Numbered from the stretch's first letter, positions 18,600-27,675 are shown. The stretch is DNA of 53,062 nucleotides from an uncultured Saprospiraceae bacterium (GCA_938007965.1 CALLMH010000101.1:1-53062); one strand, 5' to 3'. The notes: generated by a model from the sequence alone, not told the origin. Program-made: numbers and translations.

Positions 18600-18645
18600 A
18601 AAAGCCAAAACAATAACTTCCGTCATTATTTTGGCTTTTATTTTT
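18600..18645 (+). terminator. Terminator between the convergent VanX-like and DUF937 genes
   Basis: 11-bp stem aaaagccaaaa (18600-18610) / ttttggctttt (18629-18639), with further AT pairs inside, then TTTTT. It sits 23 bases after the VanX-like stop. The A-rich left side may also serve the minus-strand gene, but that gene ends 84 bases away. Confidence 0.75.
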
Positions 18646-18728
18646 AGAGTTGAAAATAACATTTCCATCGCAATGATCATATGAGTTATATCAACTTTAT
18701 ATTGTGATTTAATAGATCAACTAACTTT

Positions 18729-19346
18729 TTATCCTTTGAAGATACTGCCAAAAAGTGCCTTGGCGCCCATACTCATGATTTCATCCATTGCACTTCCGTC
18801 TCCGTCTCTATCTAGTAATTTAGTAATCAGACTTGTGTTTGTTGGAGATTGTCTATTGAAGTTTTGAGTTCCTCTTGTGACTAGATCTGCAAGTGAGGTC
18901 TCATTGAGGTTATTCACTTTCTTTTGTCTTCCTAACATCCCCATTACTACAGGTGCTAGAGACATAAGCATCTGTCCAGCTTGAGATTTGTGCAATCCAG
19001 TCGCTCTTCCTAACATCTCCACGATTTGATTTTGATTTCCTCCTAAGAGGTGCTTCAATATACCAGAACCGTTCAACATACTAGTATTTTCTGGTTGGCG
19101 AGTTCCACTAAGGAAACCACCTATATCATCCAAGATACTTCCATCATGATCTCTATCTAGTGCACCTGCAAGACCTGATGCGCCTGAAGGAGATGCTACA
19201 TTTTTGGCGATAGCATTTAATAATGTAGTGAATCCACCTTCTACTGCGGTTTCTGCTTTTTCCCTTTCTTGAATTCCGAATTGGTTTGCCATTTGCTCAA
19301 CTAATACATCGTTGATTTGACCTTGGAATAAGTCTCTTAAGTCCAT
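18729..19346 (-). CDS. DUF937 family protein
   Basis: Cytoplasmic helical protein of 205 aa of the DUF937/YidB-like family, whose function is not established. Seen: N-terminal MDLRDLFQGQ, a Gly/Ala-rich helical core, and two EF-hand-like loops, DRDHDGSILDD (about 69-79) and DRDGDGSAMDE (about 181-191), spaced through the protein as is common in this family. It lies 120 bases downstream of HMG-CoA reductase on the same strand and may be read through from it, but a separate promoter cannot be excluded. Confidence 0.8.
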   Translation of the reverse strand: MDLRDLFQGQINDVLVEQMANQFGIQEREKAETAVEGGFTTLLNAIAKNVASPSGASGLAGALDRDHDGSILDDIGGFLSGTRQPENTSMLNGSGILKHLLGGNQNQIVEMLGRATGLHKSQAGQMLMSLAPVVMGMLGRQKKVNNLNETSLADLVTRGTQNFNRQSPTNTSLITKLLDRDGDGSAMDEIMSMGAKALFGSIFKG

Positions 19347-19466
19347 TTTGTTTTATTTTAATATAGTTTGTGTAATAGTCAATGAATATTTGTTGACTTT
19401 CAATAAATCCAACATAGATATTCTAGAATAGAGTTTCAAATACAAAACAATATTTTCTTAAAGTTT

Positions 19467-20798
19467 TTAACTCTTTGTAAGGGAAGTGTCCAAAAATGAT
19501 CTTACAGCACTGAAAGAGACCGTTTTGTCTTCGAAATGTTTATTGGCTGATGACACTTGATCTGGAGAGGCATCCATGTGTGTGAGTATATTCTGTAGGT
19601 GCATTTTCATATGACCTTGTTGGATTCCGGTAGTGACCAATGATCGCAATGCCGCAAAGTTCTGAGCTAACCCAACTGTAGTTATGATACTCATCAATTC
19701 TGTTGCGGACGGGTTTCCTAGCATTTTTAGAGATATTTTGGCCATTGGGTGGAGTTTAGTGAGACCTCCTACAGTACCTACAGCAAGCGGCAGATCTATC
19801 CAAAACTTAAAAACACCTTCCTCTACACTGCAGTAACTTAGACTTTTGTACTTACCATCTTTGGCGGCATAAGCATGACCACATGCCTCGATGGCTCTGA
19901 AGTCATTTCCCGTGGCTAGAACTACTGAGTCGATCCCGTTGAATATTCCTTTGTTGTGTGTCGTTGCTCTATATGGGTCTATCTGTGCTATTTTTACCGC
20001 GGTAGAAAATTTATCGGCAAACTCCCTCGCATCAATTCCACCTGCAAATGTACCCAACTCTTCTACCTTACACGATACACTCGCTCGTATCATACAATCA
20101 GGCGTATAATTTGATAATATGGCCATGATGATTTGTACATCTTTGTGTTGATCTGCTATGTCAGCATGATTTAGGATGTAGAGCTTGAGTAATTCTCCAA
20201 ATTTCTCAAGGATAGAATTGATAAAATTAGCACCCATCGAATCACAAGTTTCGAATTCGCCTCGGATCTGATAGTAGTGTTTTTCTTCTGAGTTGAAATC
20301 AATGAGTTGCAGACTTTCTACTCCTCCACCTCTTTTTCTCATGTTTTCGGTCAATTCACTTACCCCATTGATCAGATAAGATTTTAATTCAGGGAAGATT
20401 TGCTTGAGTTGATCGGTATTTCCAGAAAATTTAAAATGAAGTTGGCCTACTTTTTTTGTGCCTATTATTTCTGTTTTGAATCCGCCTCTAGAGAGCCAGT
20501 ATTTCGCTGCGGCTGCGGCTGCTGCGACCACACTACTCTCCTCTATGACCATAGGGACTAAGTAGTGTTTTCCATCGATGAGGAAGTTGGGCGCTAACCC
20601 GTATGGCATCGGGAAGTTGCTTATTGTATTTTCACTAAAACCATCCAAGACTTCTTGCATTGATTCTTCACAATGCCAATACTGCTTCAATGTGTCAGAT
20701 ACGGATGTGTCTCCATCGAAAAATTGGTCTGTCATCCAAGTCAATTTTTCTGATTTTGACATTTTCGAGAATCCGCTTATGGTCTTATTTTTATTCAT
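19467..20798 (-). CDS. mvaA: Hydroxymethylglutaryl-CoA reductase, class II type
   Basis: Makes mevalonate from HMG-CoA (or the reverse in degradative users). Here it sits with IPP isomerase and in the same window as mevalonate diphosphate decarboxylase, so a biosynthetic isoprenoid role is likely. Motifs: ENTISNFPMPYGLAPNF and VPMVIEESSVVAAA with the catalytic Glu (86/87), a DSMGANFIN dinucleotide-binding stretch, NKGIFNGIDSVVLATGND (catalytic Lys and Asp), and the C-terminal GHM histidine. Length of 443 aa matches class II. It follows the IPP isomerase gene by about 58 bases on the same strand, implying co-transcription. ATG start. Confidence 0.95.
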   Translation of the reverse strand: MNKNKTISGFSKMSKSEKLTWMTDQFFDGDTSVSDTLKQYWHCEESMQEVLDGFSENTISNFPMPYGLAPNFLIDGKHYLVPMVIEESSVVAAAAAAAKYWLSRGGFKTEIIGTKKVGQLHFKFSGNTDQLKQIFPELKSYLINGVSELTENMRKRGGGVESLQLIDFNSEEKHYYQIRGEFETCDSMGANFINSILEKFGELLKLYILNHADIADQHKDVQIIMAILSNYTPDCMIRASVSCKVEELGTFAGGIDAREFADKFSTAVKIAQIDPYRATTHNKGIFNGIDSVVLATGNDFRAIEACGHAYAAKDGKYKSLSYCSVEEGVFKFWIDLPLAVGTVGGLTKLHPMAKISLKMLGNPSATELMSIITTVGLAQNFAALRSLVTTGIQQGHMKMHLQNILTHMDASPDQVSSANKHFEDKTVSFSAVRSFLDTSLTKS

Positions 20799-20856
20799 CT
20801 TGACTGGTAAAATATAATGATAATTTGTCCTTTTTTGCTAGCTCTGATTTATAGTA

Positions 20857-21879
20857 TTATCGGATCGTGAGCAGCTGGTGAGCTACCTGCAATCCTCTGA
20901 TTTGTGACTCTACATGACTCTGAAGTTTTTCGTAATCTTCCGTCGCATGTTTTAGGAATGCTGATGCTTGCCCATAGATAGCTTTCTTGGCTAATTTTTG
21001 CGTCAGATAATATCCATCTAGGTAATCGGTCACGCCACCGGATATTATAGTTTCATGGCATAGAATATCGGCAGTGGATTCGAATATTGAATTTGCCATA
21101 TGTACCATCTCTATGGCTGAGTGACCTATTTGAGTGAGTCCTGTATATCTTTCTTTCTGGTCATCGCTTATACGATGCAGTTCTAGTTTTGCGAAGTTGG
21201 TTCCACCTCCAGCTGCAAAATCTACCGCTTGGATGGGTAACTCATATAGCGCTTTGAGCGATTTTGGTCCCATTCCCTGACCTACTTCTTTGACTATTAT
21301 TTTCAGATTTTGATCTAAATCTATCGTTCGTTTGATTAGGTCGAGCGGAGATTCATGGTAGATGTCTCCTTCTGGTTGTAGCCATTCTTGGAGAGGATTG
21401 ATATGGATAATCAGACCGTCGACTTCTAGTTTTTTGACCAGTTCCAAAATCAAGTGCCCCTTATCCGCGGAGAATAATTCGCCTATCTGAGCGATACCTA
21501 GGTTGGCGTATAATGGCTGGTCGCCCATTAGCGGACGCATATTGAAATCTTGAATTCGTTCGTCACTTTCGAGGAGTGCTCTACATGATCCTAATCCCAT
21601 ACCCATACCATATTCACGACACGCTTTGGCAAGGTTTGTATTGATTGTTTTGGCGAGCTCAGTACCTCCAGTCATGCTCGATATCCAGATGGGTGTTTTG
21701 AGAGTTGTCCCTAAAATATCCGTCGAGATATCCGCGTCATTTTTCGGGTGTCCATTGATGATAGGCTCATAATAGAATCTATCATCCAGCATACTGCGAG
21801 CAACTTGTGATCGGAATGCAAGATCGATATGGTCTCTTTTGCGGGATTCGGCGGTAGGATCTTTTTTCAGAAGATTAAT
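20857..21879 (-). CDS. fni: Type 2 isopentenyl-diphosphate delta-isomerase with a non-ATG start
   Basis: FMN- and NADPH-dependent interconversion of IPP and DMAPP. Motifs seen: WISSMTGGT, MGLGSCRALLES, NPLQEWLQPEGD (Gln/Glu for substrate and Mg), GGGTNFAKLE. The first ATG (21792) would give 311 aa and lose the family's conserved N-terminus. Reading upstream in frame gives LLKKDPTAESRKRDHIDLAF, which contains the characteristic RKRDHIDLA motif. The frame closes at a stop (21894-21892) without any ATG, GTG or TTG. The only near-cognate starts are ATT (21879, giving 340 aa) and CTG (21870, giving 337 aa), and both lengths fit the family. I place the start at ATT. A base-call error is the alternative. 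HMG-CoA reductase follows in the same operon. Confidence 0.9.
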   Translation of the reverse strand: MNLLKKDPTAESRKRDHIDLAFRSQVARSMLDDRFYYEPIINGHPKNDADISTDILGTTLKTPIWISSMTGGTELAKTINTNLAKACREYGMGMGLGSCRALLESDERIQDFNMRPLMGDQPLYANLGIAQIGELFSADKGHLILELVKKLEVDGLIIHINPLQEWLQPEGDIYHESPLDLIKRTIDLDQNLKIIVKEVGQGMGPKSLKALYELPIQAVDFAAGGGTNFAKLELHRISDDQKERYTGLTQIGHSAIEMVHMANSIFESTADILCHETIISGGVTDYLDGYYLTQKLAKKAIYGQASAFLKHATEDYEKLQSHVESQIRGLQVAHQLLTIR

Positions 21880-22223
21880 TTTTGTTTGTTTTTAAATCGC
21901 TTCATAATATGGAATGTAAATAAATCTAAAAATAAATCGAAAGTGTGGTTTGTTTTCTATCGATATTTAGGCTTGTACATCCCATGATCTGATGTTTTTG
22001 CATCGACCATAAATTCAATAACAAACATACTGAATTTATGTTGATCGTCGTTAAATGTTCAGTCGATTATGAATATTTGGTTGATTGGAGAATTATTTTG
22101 ACCAAATTCGTATTATTAATTTGATCCCTTGATTATTTATAGTGATTCTGATAGAATCTTCGGAATAGAGATGTACAGTACATCAGCTATATTAAATTTC
22201 AATATCCATATTAAATTAACAAA
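21880..22223. other. Divergent regulatory region between fni and the TPR gene
   Basis: No gene seen. A minus-strand TAtgTTTG box (plus-strand caaacata, 22022-22029) could drive fni-mvaA with a leader of about 140 bases. No TTG lies at the right -33 distance. No TAnnTTTG precedes the TPR gene on the plus strand. Confidence 0.4.
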
Positions 22224-23357
22224 ATGAGAAAATTCATCTTAGCCTATTTATTTATTGTTTCATCTGTGAATGTCTGGGGACAAACCGCTGATAATCCTAA
22301 CGAAGCATACGAGTACTTCAATGAAGCTATCGGATACTATAAAGCTAAAGATTACAGGAAAGCTGTGGTATATTATAGTAAAGCCATCAAAGTAAATCCT
22401 GAGTATACAAAAGCATACTACAATAGAGGAAGCGCTAAAATAAATGTGAAGGATTACGAAGGTGCGATTCGAGACTTCGACAAGGCGCTGGCATTAGATC
22501 CAGAATTTGCAAAAGCGCATATGTACAAAGGGTATTCTTATATGCAAAATAAGGAGTATAAAAAAGCAGTATCTTCCCTGAACAGAGCCATACAAATAGA
22601 TCCGACTCTTACCAAAGCATATATGAATAGAGGGACCATCCAGCTGAAAGTCGAAAATTATGAATCGGCGATAGAGGACTACACCTTGGCCCTAGAGCTC
22701 AGTCCAGAGATGTCGAGTGCTTACTTTAATAGAGGTATTTGCTACCAAAGAATAGATAAAATCAATAATGCCGTGAATGACTATACTGCGGCACTGGAAT
22801 ATAGAGCGGGATACCTACCTGCGCACCGAGCAAGAGGGAAAGCTTATCTGAAATTAGAAGAATACGAAAATGCGATATCTGATTTTTCATCAGCCATACG
22901 ACTAAAGCCCAATGATCCAGAGATGTATTATTACAGAGGTTTTGCGAGGATGAATATAGAAGATACAAATGGAGCGAATTCTGATTTTGCCAGTGCACTA
23001 GAGATAGATCCTTCACATAAAGGGGCACTGAAGAATAAAGCAATTTCTTCATTCCAGTTAGGTAATTACGAGGAAGCGATCAAAGATTATTCTAACATCA
23101 TAGGAATGGATAGAAAAAATCCTGAATCATATGTAAATAGAGGAATAACGTATCTGAAAATCGATAAAAATGAAAATGCGTTGGACGACTTTAATAAGGC
23201 AATCAAGCTAGATAAAAAATTCGCTGAAGCATACTTCAATAGAGCCAATGCTTTCTCAAGTCTAGAAAATAATGCAAAGGCCTGCAAGGATATGAGAAAA
23301 AGTGCCGAACTTGGCTACCAACCAGCATATGGTCATATCAATAGCCTGTGCAACTAA
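22224..23357 (+). CDS. Secreted TPR-repeat protein
   Basis: A signal peptide (cleavage after about residue 19, VWG-Q) is followed by roughly ten tetratricopeptide repeats of 34 residues covering residues 25-365. They have the regular pattern AYYNRGxxxxxxxxYxxAIxDFxxAIxLxP, for example ITKAYMNRGTIQLKVENYES. It is almost entirely repeats, so it is a protein-protein scaffold in the periplasm. No catalytic domain. Convergent with pdeM, with only 17 bases between the stops. The partner is unknown. Confidence 0.88.
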   Translation: MRKFILAYLFIVSSVNVWGQTADNPNEAYEYFNEAIGYYKAKDYRKAVVYYSKAIKVNPEYTKAYYNRGSAKINVKDYEGAIRDFDKALALDPEFAKAHMYKGYSYMQNKEYKKAVSSLNRAIQIDPTLTKAYMNRGTIQLKVENYESAIEDYTLALELSPEMSSAYFNRGICYQRIDKINNAVNDYTAALEYRAGYLPAHRARGKAYLKLEEYENAISDFSSAIRLKPNDPEMYYYRGFARMNIEDTNGANSDFASALEIDPSHKGALKNKAISSFQLGNYEEAIKDYSNIIGMDRKNPESYVNRGITYLKIDKNENALDDFNKAIKLDKKFAEAYFNRANAFSSLENNAKACKDMRKSAELGYQPAYGHINSLCN

Positions 23358-23374
23358 TACAGATATGCTCTATG

Positions 23375-24001
23375 TCAATGGACTTCCATTACTACATCAT
23401 CCATCACCACGAATACCCGGTCTCCATCATTGGGTTTGATCACATGAGTACCTGTAAATGTCCCAAAAGAAGGTAGGATTCCCGTATGAGGGCCGAAGAA
23501 AAAACATGGGATCCGTAGTGTTTGTTTTCCCTTCCCTCTGAGTCTTACGCCCGGATGGATGTGACCACAGAGATTGTATTTGCCCTTTTGGATTTCGTCC
23601 ATCGGTTCGTGTGTCAAGATTAGATTATTGATTTCCATTTTATAAGATAGTTCCATGCCACCATACATAGATTCATCTAGTATATCATGATTGCCGAGTA
23701 TAAGATGGAAGACACGATCAGGGAATAGAGTCAACATCGATTTGAATTCTGTCCAGGCATCGTTGATGTCGGAGTGAAATAAATCCCCAAGAAAGACAAC
23801 TTGTTTCGCATCGACGGATCTTATTAGTCGTTCAAGTTTTTTTATATCTTTTCTTGCGGCATTAGCTGGTAGTCCTATTCCGTTTTTTCGAAAGTGCTCT
23901 ACCTTGCCGAAGTGGAGGTCCGATATGATGAGTACATCATGGTCAGGCATGAGTATTGCCTTTTCCGAAAGGAGATGCATGTTTTCATCTGCAATCTGCA
24001 T
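23375..24001 (-). CDS. pdeM: Metallophosphoesterase, PdeM-like (ligase-associated family)
   Basis: Calcineurin-like phosphoesterase. All metal-binding motifs are visible: DLHFGK, GDLFHS, GNHD, THEP and GHIHPG, in a protein of about 208 aa, as expected for the ligase-associated DNA damage response endonuclease PdeM. I choose ATG 24001 (MQIADENMHLLSEKA) because the family starts just before the first beta strand. The longer frame begins at TTG 24031 and adds only ten unconserved residues. In many genomes pdeM lies with a DNA ligase and an Lhr-type helicase. Neither is present here, so the DNA repair link rests on family resemblance only. Confidence 0.8.
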   Translation of the reverse strand: MQIADENMHLLSEKAILMPDHDVLIISDLHFGKVEHFRKNGIGLPANAARKDIKKLERLIRSVDAKQVVFLGDLFHSDINDAWTEFKSMLTLFPDRVFHLILGNHDILDESMYGGMELSYKMEINNLILTHEPMDEIQKGKYNLCGHIHPGVRLRGKGKQTLRIPCFFFGPHTGILPSFGTFTGTHVIKPNDGDRVFVVMDDVVMEVH

Positions 24002-24393
24002 TGCTAATATTGTATGGTCAGATCTATCCAAATGTTTATATATTCTGACTACAAGGTTAGCAGTTTTTTATTTAAATACATTATAGTGGCTCTAAAAATG
24101 GGTGTAGTAAAATGCAATTTTTCGAAAGATAAAAATTATAGATTTTTGCTACAGCCTAAGTACGAATTAAGGATCGTGCCTGAGACGATCATTCTCTTAG
24201 AGTCTAGAAATCCATGATATTTATCGTATGTATTAGGGTAGTGCAGAAGCCATTAGGATTGATAAATAAGAGGCATATAAACGATTATTATTTTCTGACC
24301 TACTAGATAGAATCTATTTTAATACCGATATTTATTGTTGGATCATTTATTTTTGAAATAAATATTCAAGACTTATACACTAAAAACAAATCA
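24002..24393. other. Intergenic region between pdeM and the PhzF-like gene, no gene seen
   Basis: AT-rich. It contains a small hairpin gatcgt/acgatc with a 7-base loop (24172-24190) not followed by a T-run. A 67-codon ORF at 24014-24217 overlaps the pdeM start region and has no recognisable features. No TAnnTTTG box was found close to the PhzF-like start. Confidence 0.4.
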
Positions 24394-25197
24394 TTGAATC
24401 AGAAAATATACCAAGTAGACGCATTTGCATCAAAGCTATATGAAGGCAATCCCGCTGGAGTTTGTGTTTTAGATAAGTGGATTTCAGACGATCTGATGCA
24501 AAGAATTGCCATGGAAAATAATTTGGCTGAAACTGCATTTTTAGTTGCCGATGCTGATGAATCTTATCGATTACGGTGGTTTACACCCACAGTTGAAGTA
24601 GATTTGTGTGGTCATGCAACTTTGGCGGCTAGTCATATATTATATACCGAATATGGTTATCATAGAGATACGATTGTTTTTAATACTAAAAGCGGAGTAT
24701 TGAATGTCCAAAAGTATGATGCCAATCTCTACATGATGGATTTTCCAAGTGACGAGCCATTAAAAGTAGAAGCTTACGATCACATCGCTCATGTAATGAA
24801 TGTAAATGCCAACGAATGTTATAGAGGAAAAGATGATTATCTCCTGATTTTGGAAGATGAACAATCTGTTGTAGGCGCACAACCAGATCTTGGTGCTATG
24901 TCGTCTATTGATTCTAGAGGGATAATATTATCAGCGGTGGGTGATGAAAAAGATTTTGTTTCGAGGTGCTTCTTCCCAAATGTAGGAGTAGATGAAGATC
25001 CCGTGACTGGCAGTGCTCATACCTTATTGACACCTTATTGGGCCAAGAAGCTCGCAAAAAATAAGTTGAAAGCTAGACAGCTATCCCATAGAGGTGGTGA
25101 TATAGACTGCATATATAAAGGTGCAAGAGTATCTCTAATCGGCAGTGCTGTCACTTACTTGAGCGGAATGATAAATATAGAGGATAATGGTATCTAA
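24394..25197 (+). CDS. PhzF-family isomerase/epimerase
   Basis: Phenazine-biosynthesis-PhzF-like fold related to diaminopimelate epimerase. Conserved marks: IYQVDAF at the N-terminus, GNPAGVCVL, NNLAETAFL with the catalytic glutamate (E46), FTPTVEVDLCGHATLA, and the C-terminal DEDPVTGSAHTLLTPYW. Length of 267 aa is normal. TTG start: no ATG, GTG or TTG precedes it nearby in frame, and the conserved strand begins at residue 4. No phenazine genes are present, so this is one of the many PhzF relatives of unknown substrate. Confidence 0.88.
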   Translation: MNQKIYQVDAFASKLYEGNPAGVCVLDKWISDDLMQRIAMENNLAETAFLVADADESYRLRWFTPTVEVDLCGHATLAASHILYTEYGYHRDTIVFNTKSGVLNVQKYDANLYMMDFPSDEPLKVEAYDHIAHVMNVNANECYRGKDDYLLILEDEQSVVGAQPDLGAMSSIDSRGIILSAVGDEKDFVSRCFFPNVGVDEDPVTGSAHTLLTPYWAKKLAKNKLKARQLSHRGGDIDCIYKGARVSLIGSAVTYLSGMINIEDNGI

Positions 25198-25386
25198 CGC
25201 TAGACCATAAGTAGTAAAAGGAATGTCACGACTAAATAGAAAGAGGTCTTATAAAAAGACTTAGTCAAATCAATTTCATTGTCATTGTTTATAGGATAGA
25301 GGAATTAATTATCAGGTGTTAGAGCTATAATATCCATTGTCAATCAATCTTTACATCGTAATGACAAAATCAAAATACATCTAAGG

Positions 25387-25394
25387 TACATTTG
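25387..25394 (+). promoter_or_regulatory. -7 element TAcaTTTG upstream of hemA
   Basis: Exact TAnnTTTG ending 7 bases before the hemA ATG, so the mRNA has almost no 5' leader. No clear -33 TTG. Confidence 0.5.
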
Positions 25395-25401
25395 CGTTAA
25401 T

Positions 25402-26637
25402 ATGAATATGCTGGATAATTTCAAAATATTAACTATCACTCATCACAATCTGAATGTTGATGAGATCGGGCATTTTGTAATCAAAAACGAAGGAAAGGAA
25501 GATCTCTCAGATAAGTTACATGCATTAAAAGAAGAAGCTAAGCTTGATGAAATAATTTATCTATCCACGTGCAATAGGGTGAGTTTCATATGTTATAGTA
25601 ATGAAGAATTCGATGCCGACTATGTGAAGTCATTTTTTCATGTTGTAAATCCATCGTTAGAAGTAGATAAGCTCAAAAAAATCAGCAAATTTGTAGATGT
25701 ATACAGTGGCAGTAGGGCAGTGAATCACTTATTTGAAGTGGCTTCGTCTATGGATTCCTTGGTAGTGGGGGAGAGAGAGATATTTCGACAGTTTAGAGAA
25801 TCATACCAACAGAGTCTAGAATTCGGGCTCGTATCTGATAATCTACGAATGCTAGAGAATGCAACTGTACAAGCTGCAAAAAATGTATACGACAAAACTA
25901 AAATAGGGGAGAAGCCTCTATCTATAGTGTCACTTGCATTTCAGTCATTGATGTCGCATGATATAGATAAAGACGCTCGATTACTGATCGTGGGAGCTGG
26001 AGAAACTAACACATTATTCGCTAAGTTTCTGAAAAAATCCGCCTTTACCGATATCAGTATATTTAATAGAAGTCTCGATAATGCAGCGAATCTCGTCGAA
26101 CAATTAGACGGTAAAGCGTATCACCTCAGCGAATTGGCAACATATGACCGTGGGTTCGACGTAATGATCGTATGCACAGCGGCAACTTCTGCAATCATCA
26201 ATGCAACCATTTATAGAAATCTCGTAAAAAAAGAAACTTCAAAGAAAATAGTTATCGACCTATCTGTGCCTAGTAATGTGTCTAGCGATGTAGTAGAGGG
26301 CTTCGATATGGAATATATCGACATCGAACAACTGCGGTCTCTGTCAAAAATCAACTTAGAATTTCGTAAAAAGGAAGTGCATGCCGCTAGAGTGTTGCTA
26401 AAAAATCAACTTCTATCTTTCAATAATCAATTCCAACAGCGTCAATTAGAAAAAGCACTTAATTCTGTCCCAAAAGAAATAAGAAAAATCAAAGAACGTG
26501 CAATCGAAAAGGTCTATAGTGATAAAATAGCCTCGCTCGATCCTGATGCTCAGTTGCTTATATTGGAAATGATGGATTACATGGAGAAGAAATGCATCGG
26601 AGTGCCAATGAAGGCTGCAAAGAAATTGGTACACTAG
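25402..26637 (+). CDS. hemA: Glutamyl-tRNA reductase
   Basis: First committed step of C5-pathway tetrapyrrole (heme) synthesis: glutamyl-tRNA to glutamate-1-semialdehyde with NADPH. Seen: THHN near the N-terminus, the catalytic Cys in STCNR (C57), the GSRAVNHLFEVASSMDSLVVGE signature (about 112-133), a Rossmann loop VGAGETN (about 197), and the C-terminal tetrapyrrole-binding dimerisation helix (about 315-411). Length of 411 aa is normal. ATG start directly after a -7 box. No other hem gene is adjacent. Confidence 0.95.
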   Translation: MNMLDNFKILTITHHNLNVDEIGHFVIKNEGKEDLSDKLHALKEEAKLDEIIYLSTCNRVSFICYSNEEFDADYVKSFFHVVNPSLEVDKLKKISKFVDVYSGSRAVNHLFEVASSMDSLVVGEREIFRQFRESYQQSLEFGLVSDNLRMLENATVQAAKNVYDKTKIGEKPLSIVSLAFQSLMSHDIDKDARLLIVGAGETNTLFAKFLKKSAFTDISIFNRSLDNAANLVEQLDGKAYHLSELATYDRGFDVMIVCTAATSAIINATIYRNLVKKETSKKIVIDLSVPSNVSSDVVEGFDMEYIDIEQLRSLSKINLEFRKKEVHAARVLLKNQLLSFNNQFQQRQLEKALNSVPKEIRKIKERAIEKVYSDKIASLDPDAQLLILEMMDYMEKKCIGVPMKAAKKLVH

Positions 26638-26913
26638 CAGTTCCTAATAAGTAGGTGAAGTCCTATCACGGTGCATGAAAATCTAAGCACGATTACCCTA
26701 CACATAGTAAGTAAATTTCAATTTCTCATTTTCGGCATAGAAAATCTACGGTCTATATCATAGCGCTATCAAGCGTTTCGAACGATTTGGAGAAATTGTA
26801 GATACAAAGTACAATTTTTTGAAAATCATTGAAAACAACGCCTTGAAGTGAAGTTCATATAACTACTAGTCATAATATATAGACTACATTCTTTACAATT
26901 CATAATATTAAGC

Positions 26914-26921
26914 TATCTTTG
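26914..26921 (+). promoter_or_regulatory. -7 element TAtcTTTG upstream of the coiled-coil/zapA genes
   Basis: Exact TAnnTTTG with 5 bases between the box and the ATG at 26927, the same geometry as at 10627. It predicts a leaderless or nearly leaderless transcript for the coiled-coil/zapA unit. Confidence 0.5.
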
Positions 26922-26926
26922 AAGCT

Positions 26927-27211
26927 ATGCAAGATTTACATGGAAAACTGGACGTGCTAGAAAGCAATGTAAAAATACTTCTCAGAAAGCTGGATGAAGC
27001 CTTGCAAAATAATCAAATATTAAAAAACGAAAACAATAAACTCAAACTAGAAATCAATACGATTGAAGTAGAAAGAGGAAGTGAAGAAATAGAAGAGCAT
27101 ATTAGTAAATCCCATTCTGGAGTATCTGATGAAAAATATCATAAAATCAAAGAAGATATAATATCCTATATAAAAGATATAGAAGAATGTATCGAATTGG
27201 TAGCAGAATAG
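26927..27211 (+). CDS. Small coiled-coil protein upstream of zapA
   Basis: 94 aa, strongly charged, with a predicted coiled coil over residues 5-55 (heptads such as LESNVKILLRKLDEAL) and a helical tail. No named family is recognised. It precedes zapA by 68 bases on the same strand. A role as a division-associated partner (ZapB-like in shape only) is inference from context and coiled-coil character. Confidence 0.6.
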   Translation: MQDLHGKLDVLESNVKILLRKLDEALQNNQILKNENNKLKLEINTIEVERGSEEIEEHISKSHSGVSDEKYHKIKEDIISYIKDIEECIELVAE

Positions 27212-27279
27212 AATAATCGAACCTGATAGGTTGGAATTCAAAATTGACACTTATTTTTATAACTCATGCTTGATGTATA

Positions 27280-27570
27280 ATGGCAGAACAAGAAAATAAT
27301 ACAAAACGAGTAACCGTGGTAATAGCCGGAAGATCGTACCCTGTCAAAGTAACTGAAGAAGAAGCAAGGCTGATTCCAAGCTTAGAGAAAAAAATAAATG
27401 ATCAAATAATGAAAATCCAAATGTCGTATAAAGATCTAGACATGCAGGATTATCTATCAATGGTTCTACTTACTAATATCATGTCTAATAATAACACTGA
27501 GGAAATAGAGACAATAGCTATCTCAGAAAAATTAGATCAAATCAATTCTTTAATAGAGTCATCAAACTAG
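27280..27570 (+). CDS. zapA: Cell division protein ZapA
   Basis: Small FtsZ-ring stabiliser. N-terminal strand-helix unit with VTVVIAGRSYPVKVTEEEARLI, then the helix IPSLEKKINDQIMKIQ and a C-terminal coiled coil. 96 aa is normal. It sits between the coiled-coil protein and rny, an arrangement that supports the call. ATG start. Confidence 0.88.
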   Translation: MAEQENNTKRVTVVIAGRSYPVKVTEEEARLIPSLEKKINDQIMKIQMSYKDLDMQDYLSMVLLTNIMSNNNTEEIETIAISEKLDQINSLIESSN

Positions 27571-27599
27571 AAGTCTATTCCCATTTTTAATCAATCAAT

Positions 27600-27675
27600 A
27601 TTATTTCTTTCGGACAGTGTCCTTTGAGTATTTCATCATAGATAGATTCTGAAAACAATGAATCTGTCCTTAAAA
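27600..27675 (+). ncRNA. Possible structured RNA in the zapA-rny gap
   Basis: The 115-base gap carries ggacag (27612-27617) complementary to ctgtcc (27664-27669), and agattc (27644-27649) complementary to gaatct (27660-27665). The 11-mer ggaca-g-tgtcc is itself a palindrome. In E. coli the 6S RNA gene lies directly after zapA, which makes a 6S-like RNA or an rny leader element thinkable. I cannot verify a family from sequence alone. Confidence 0.25.

Noticed and set aside
24014-24217. 67-codon ORF between pdeM and the PhzF-like gene
   Set aside because: It overlaps the pdeM 5' end and shows no conserved features.
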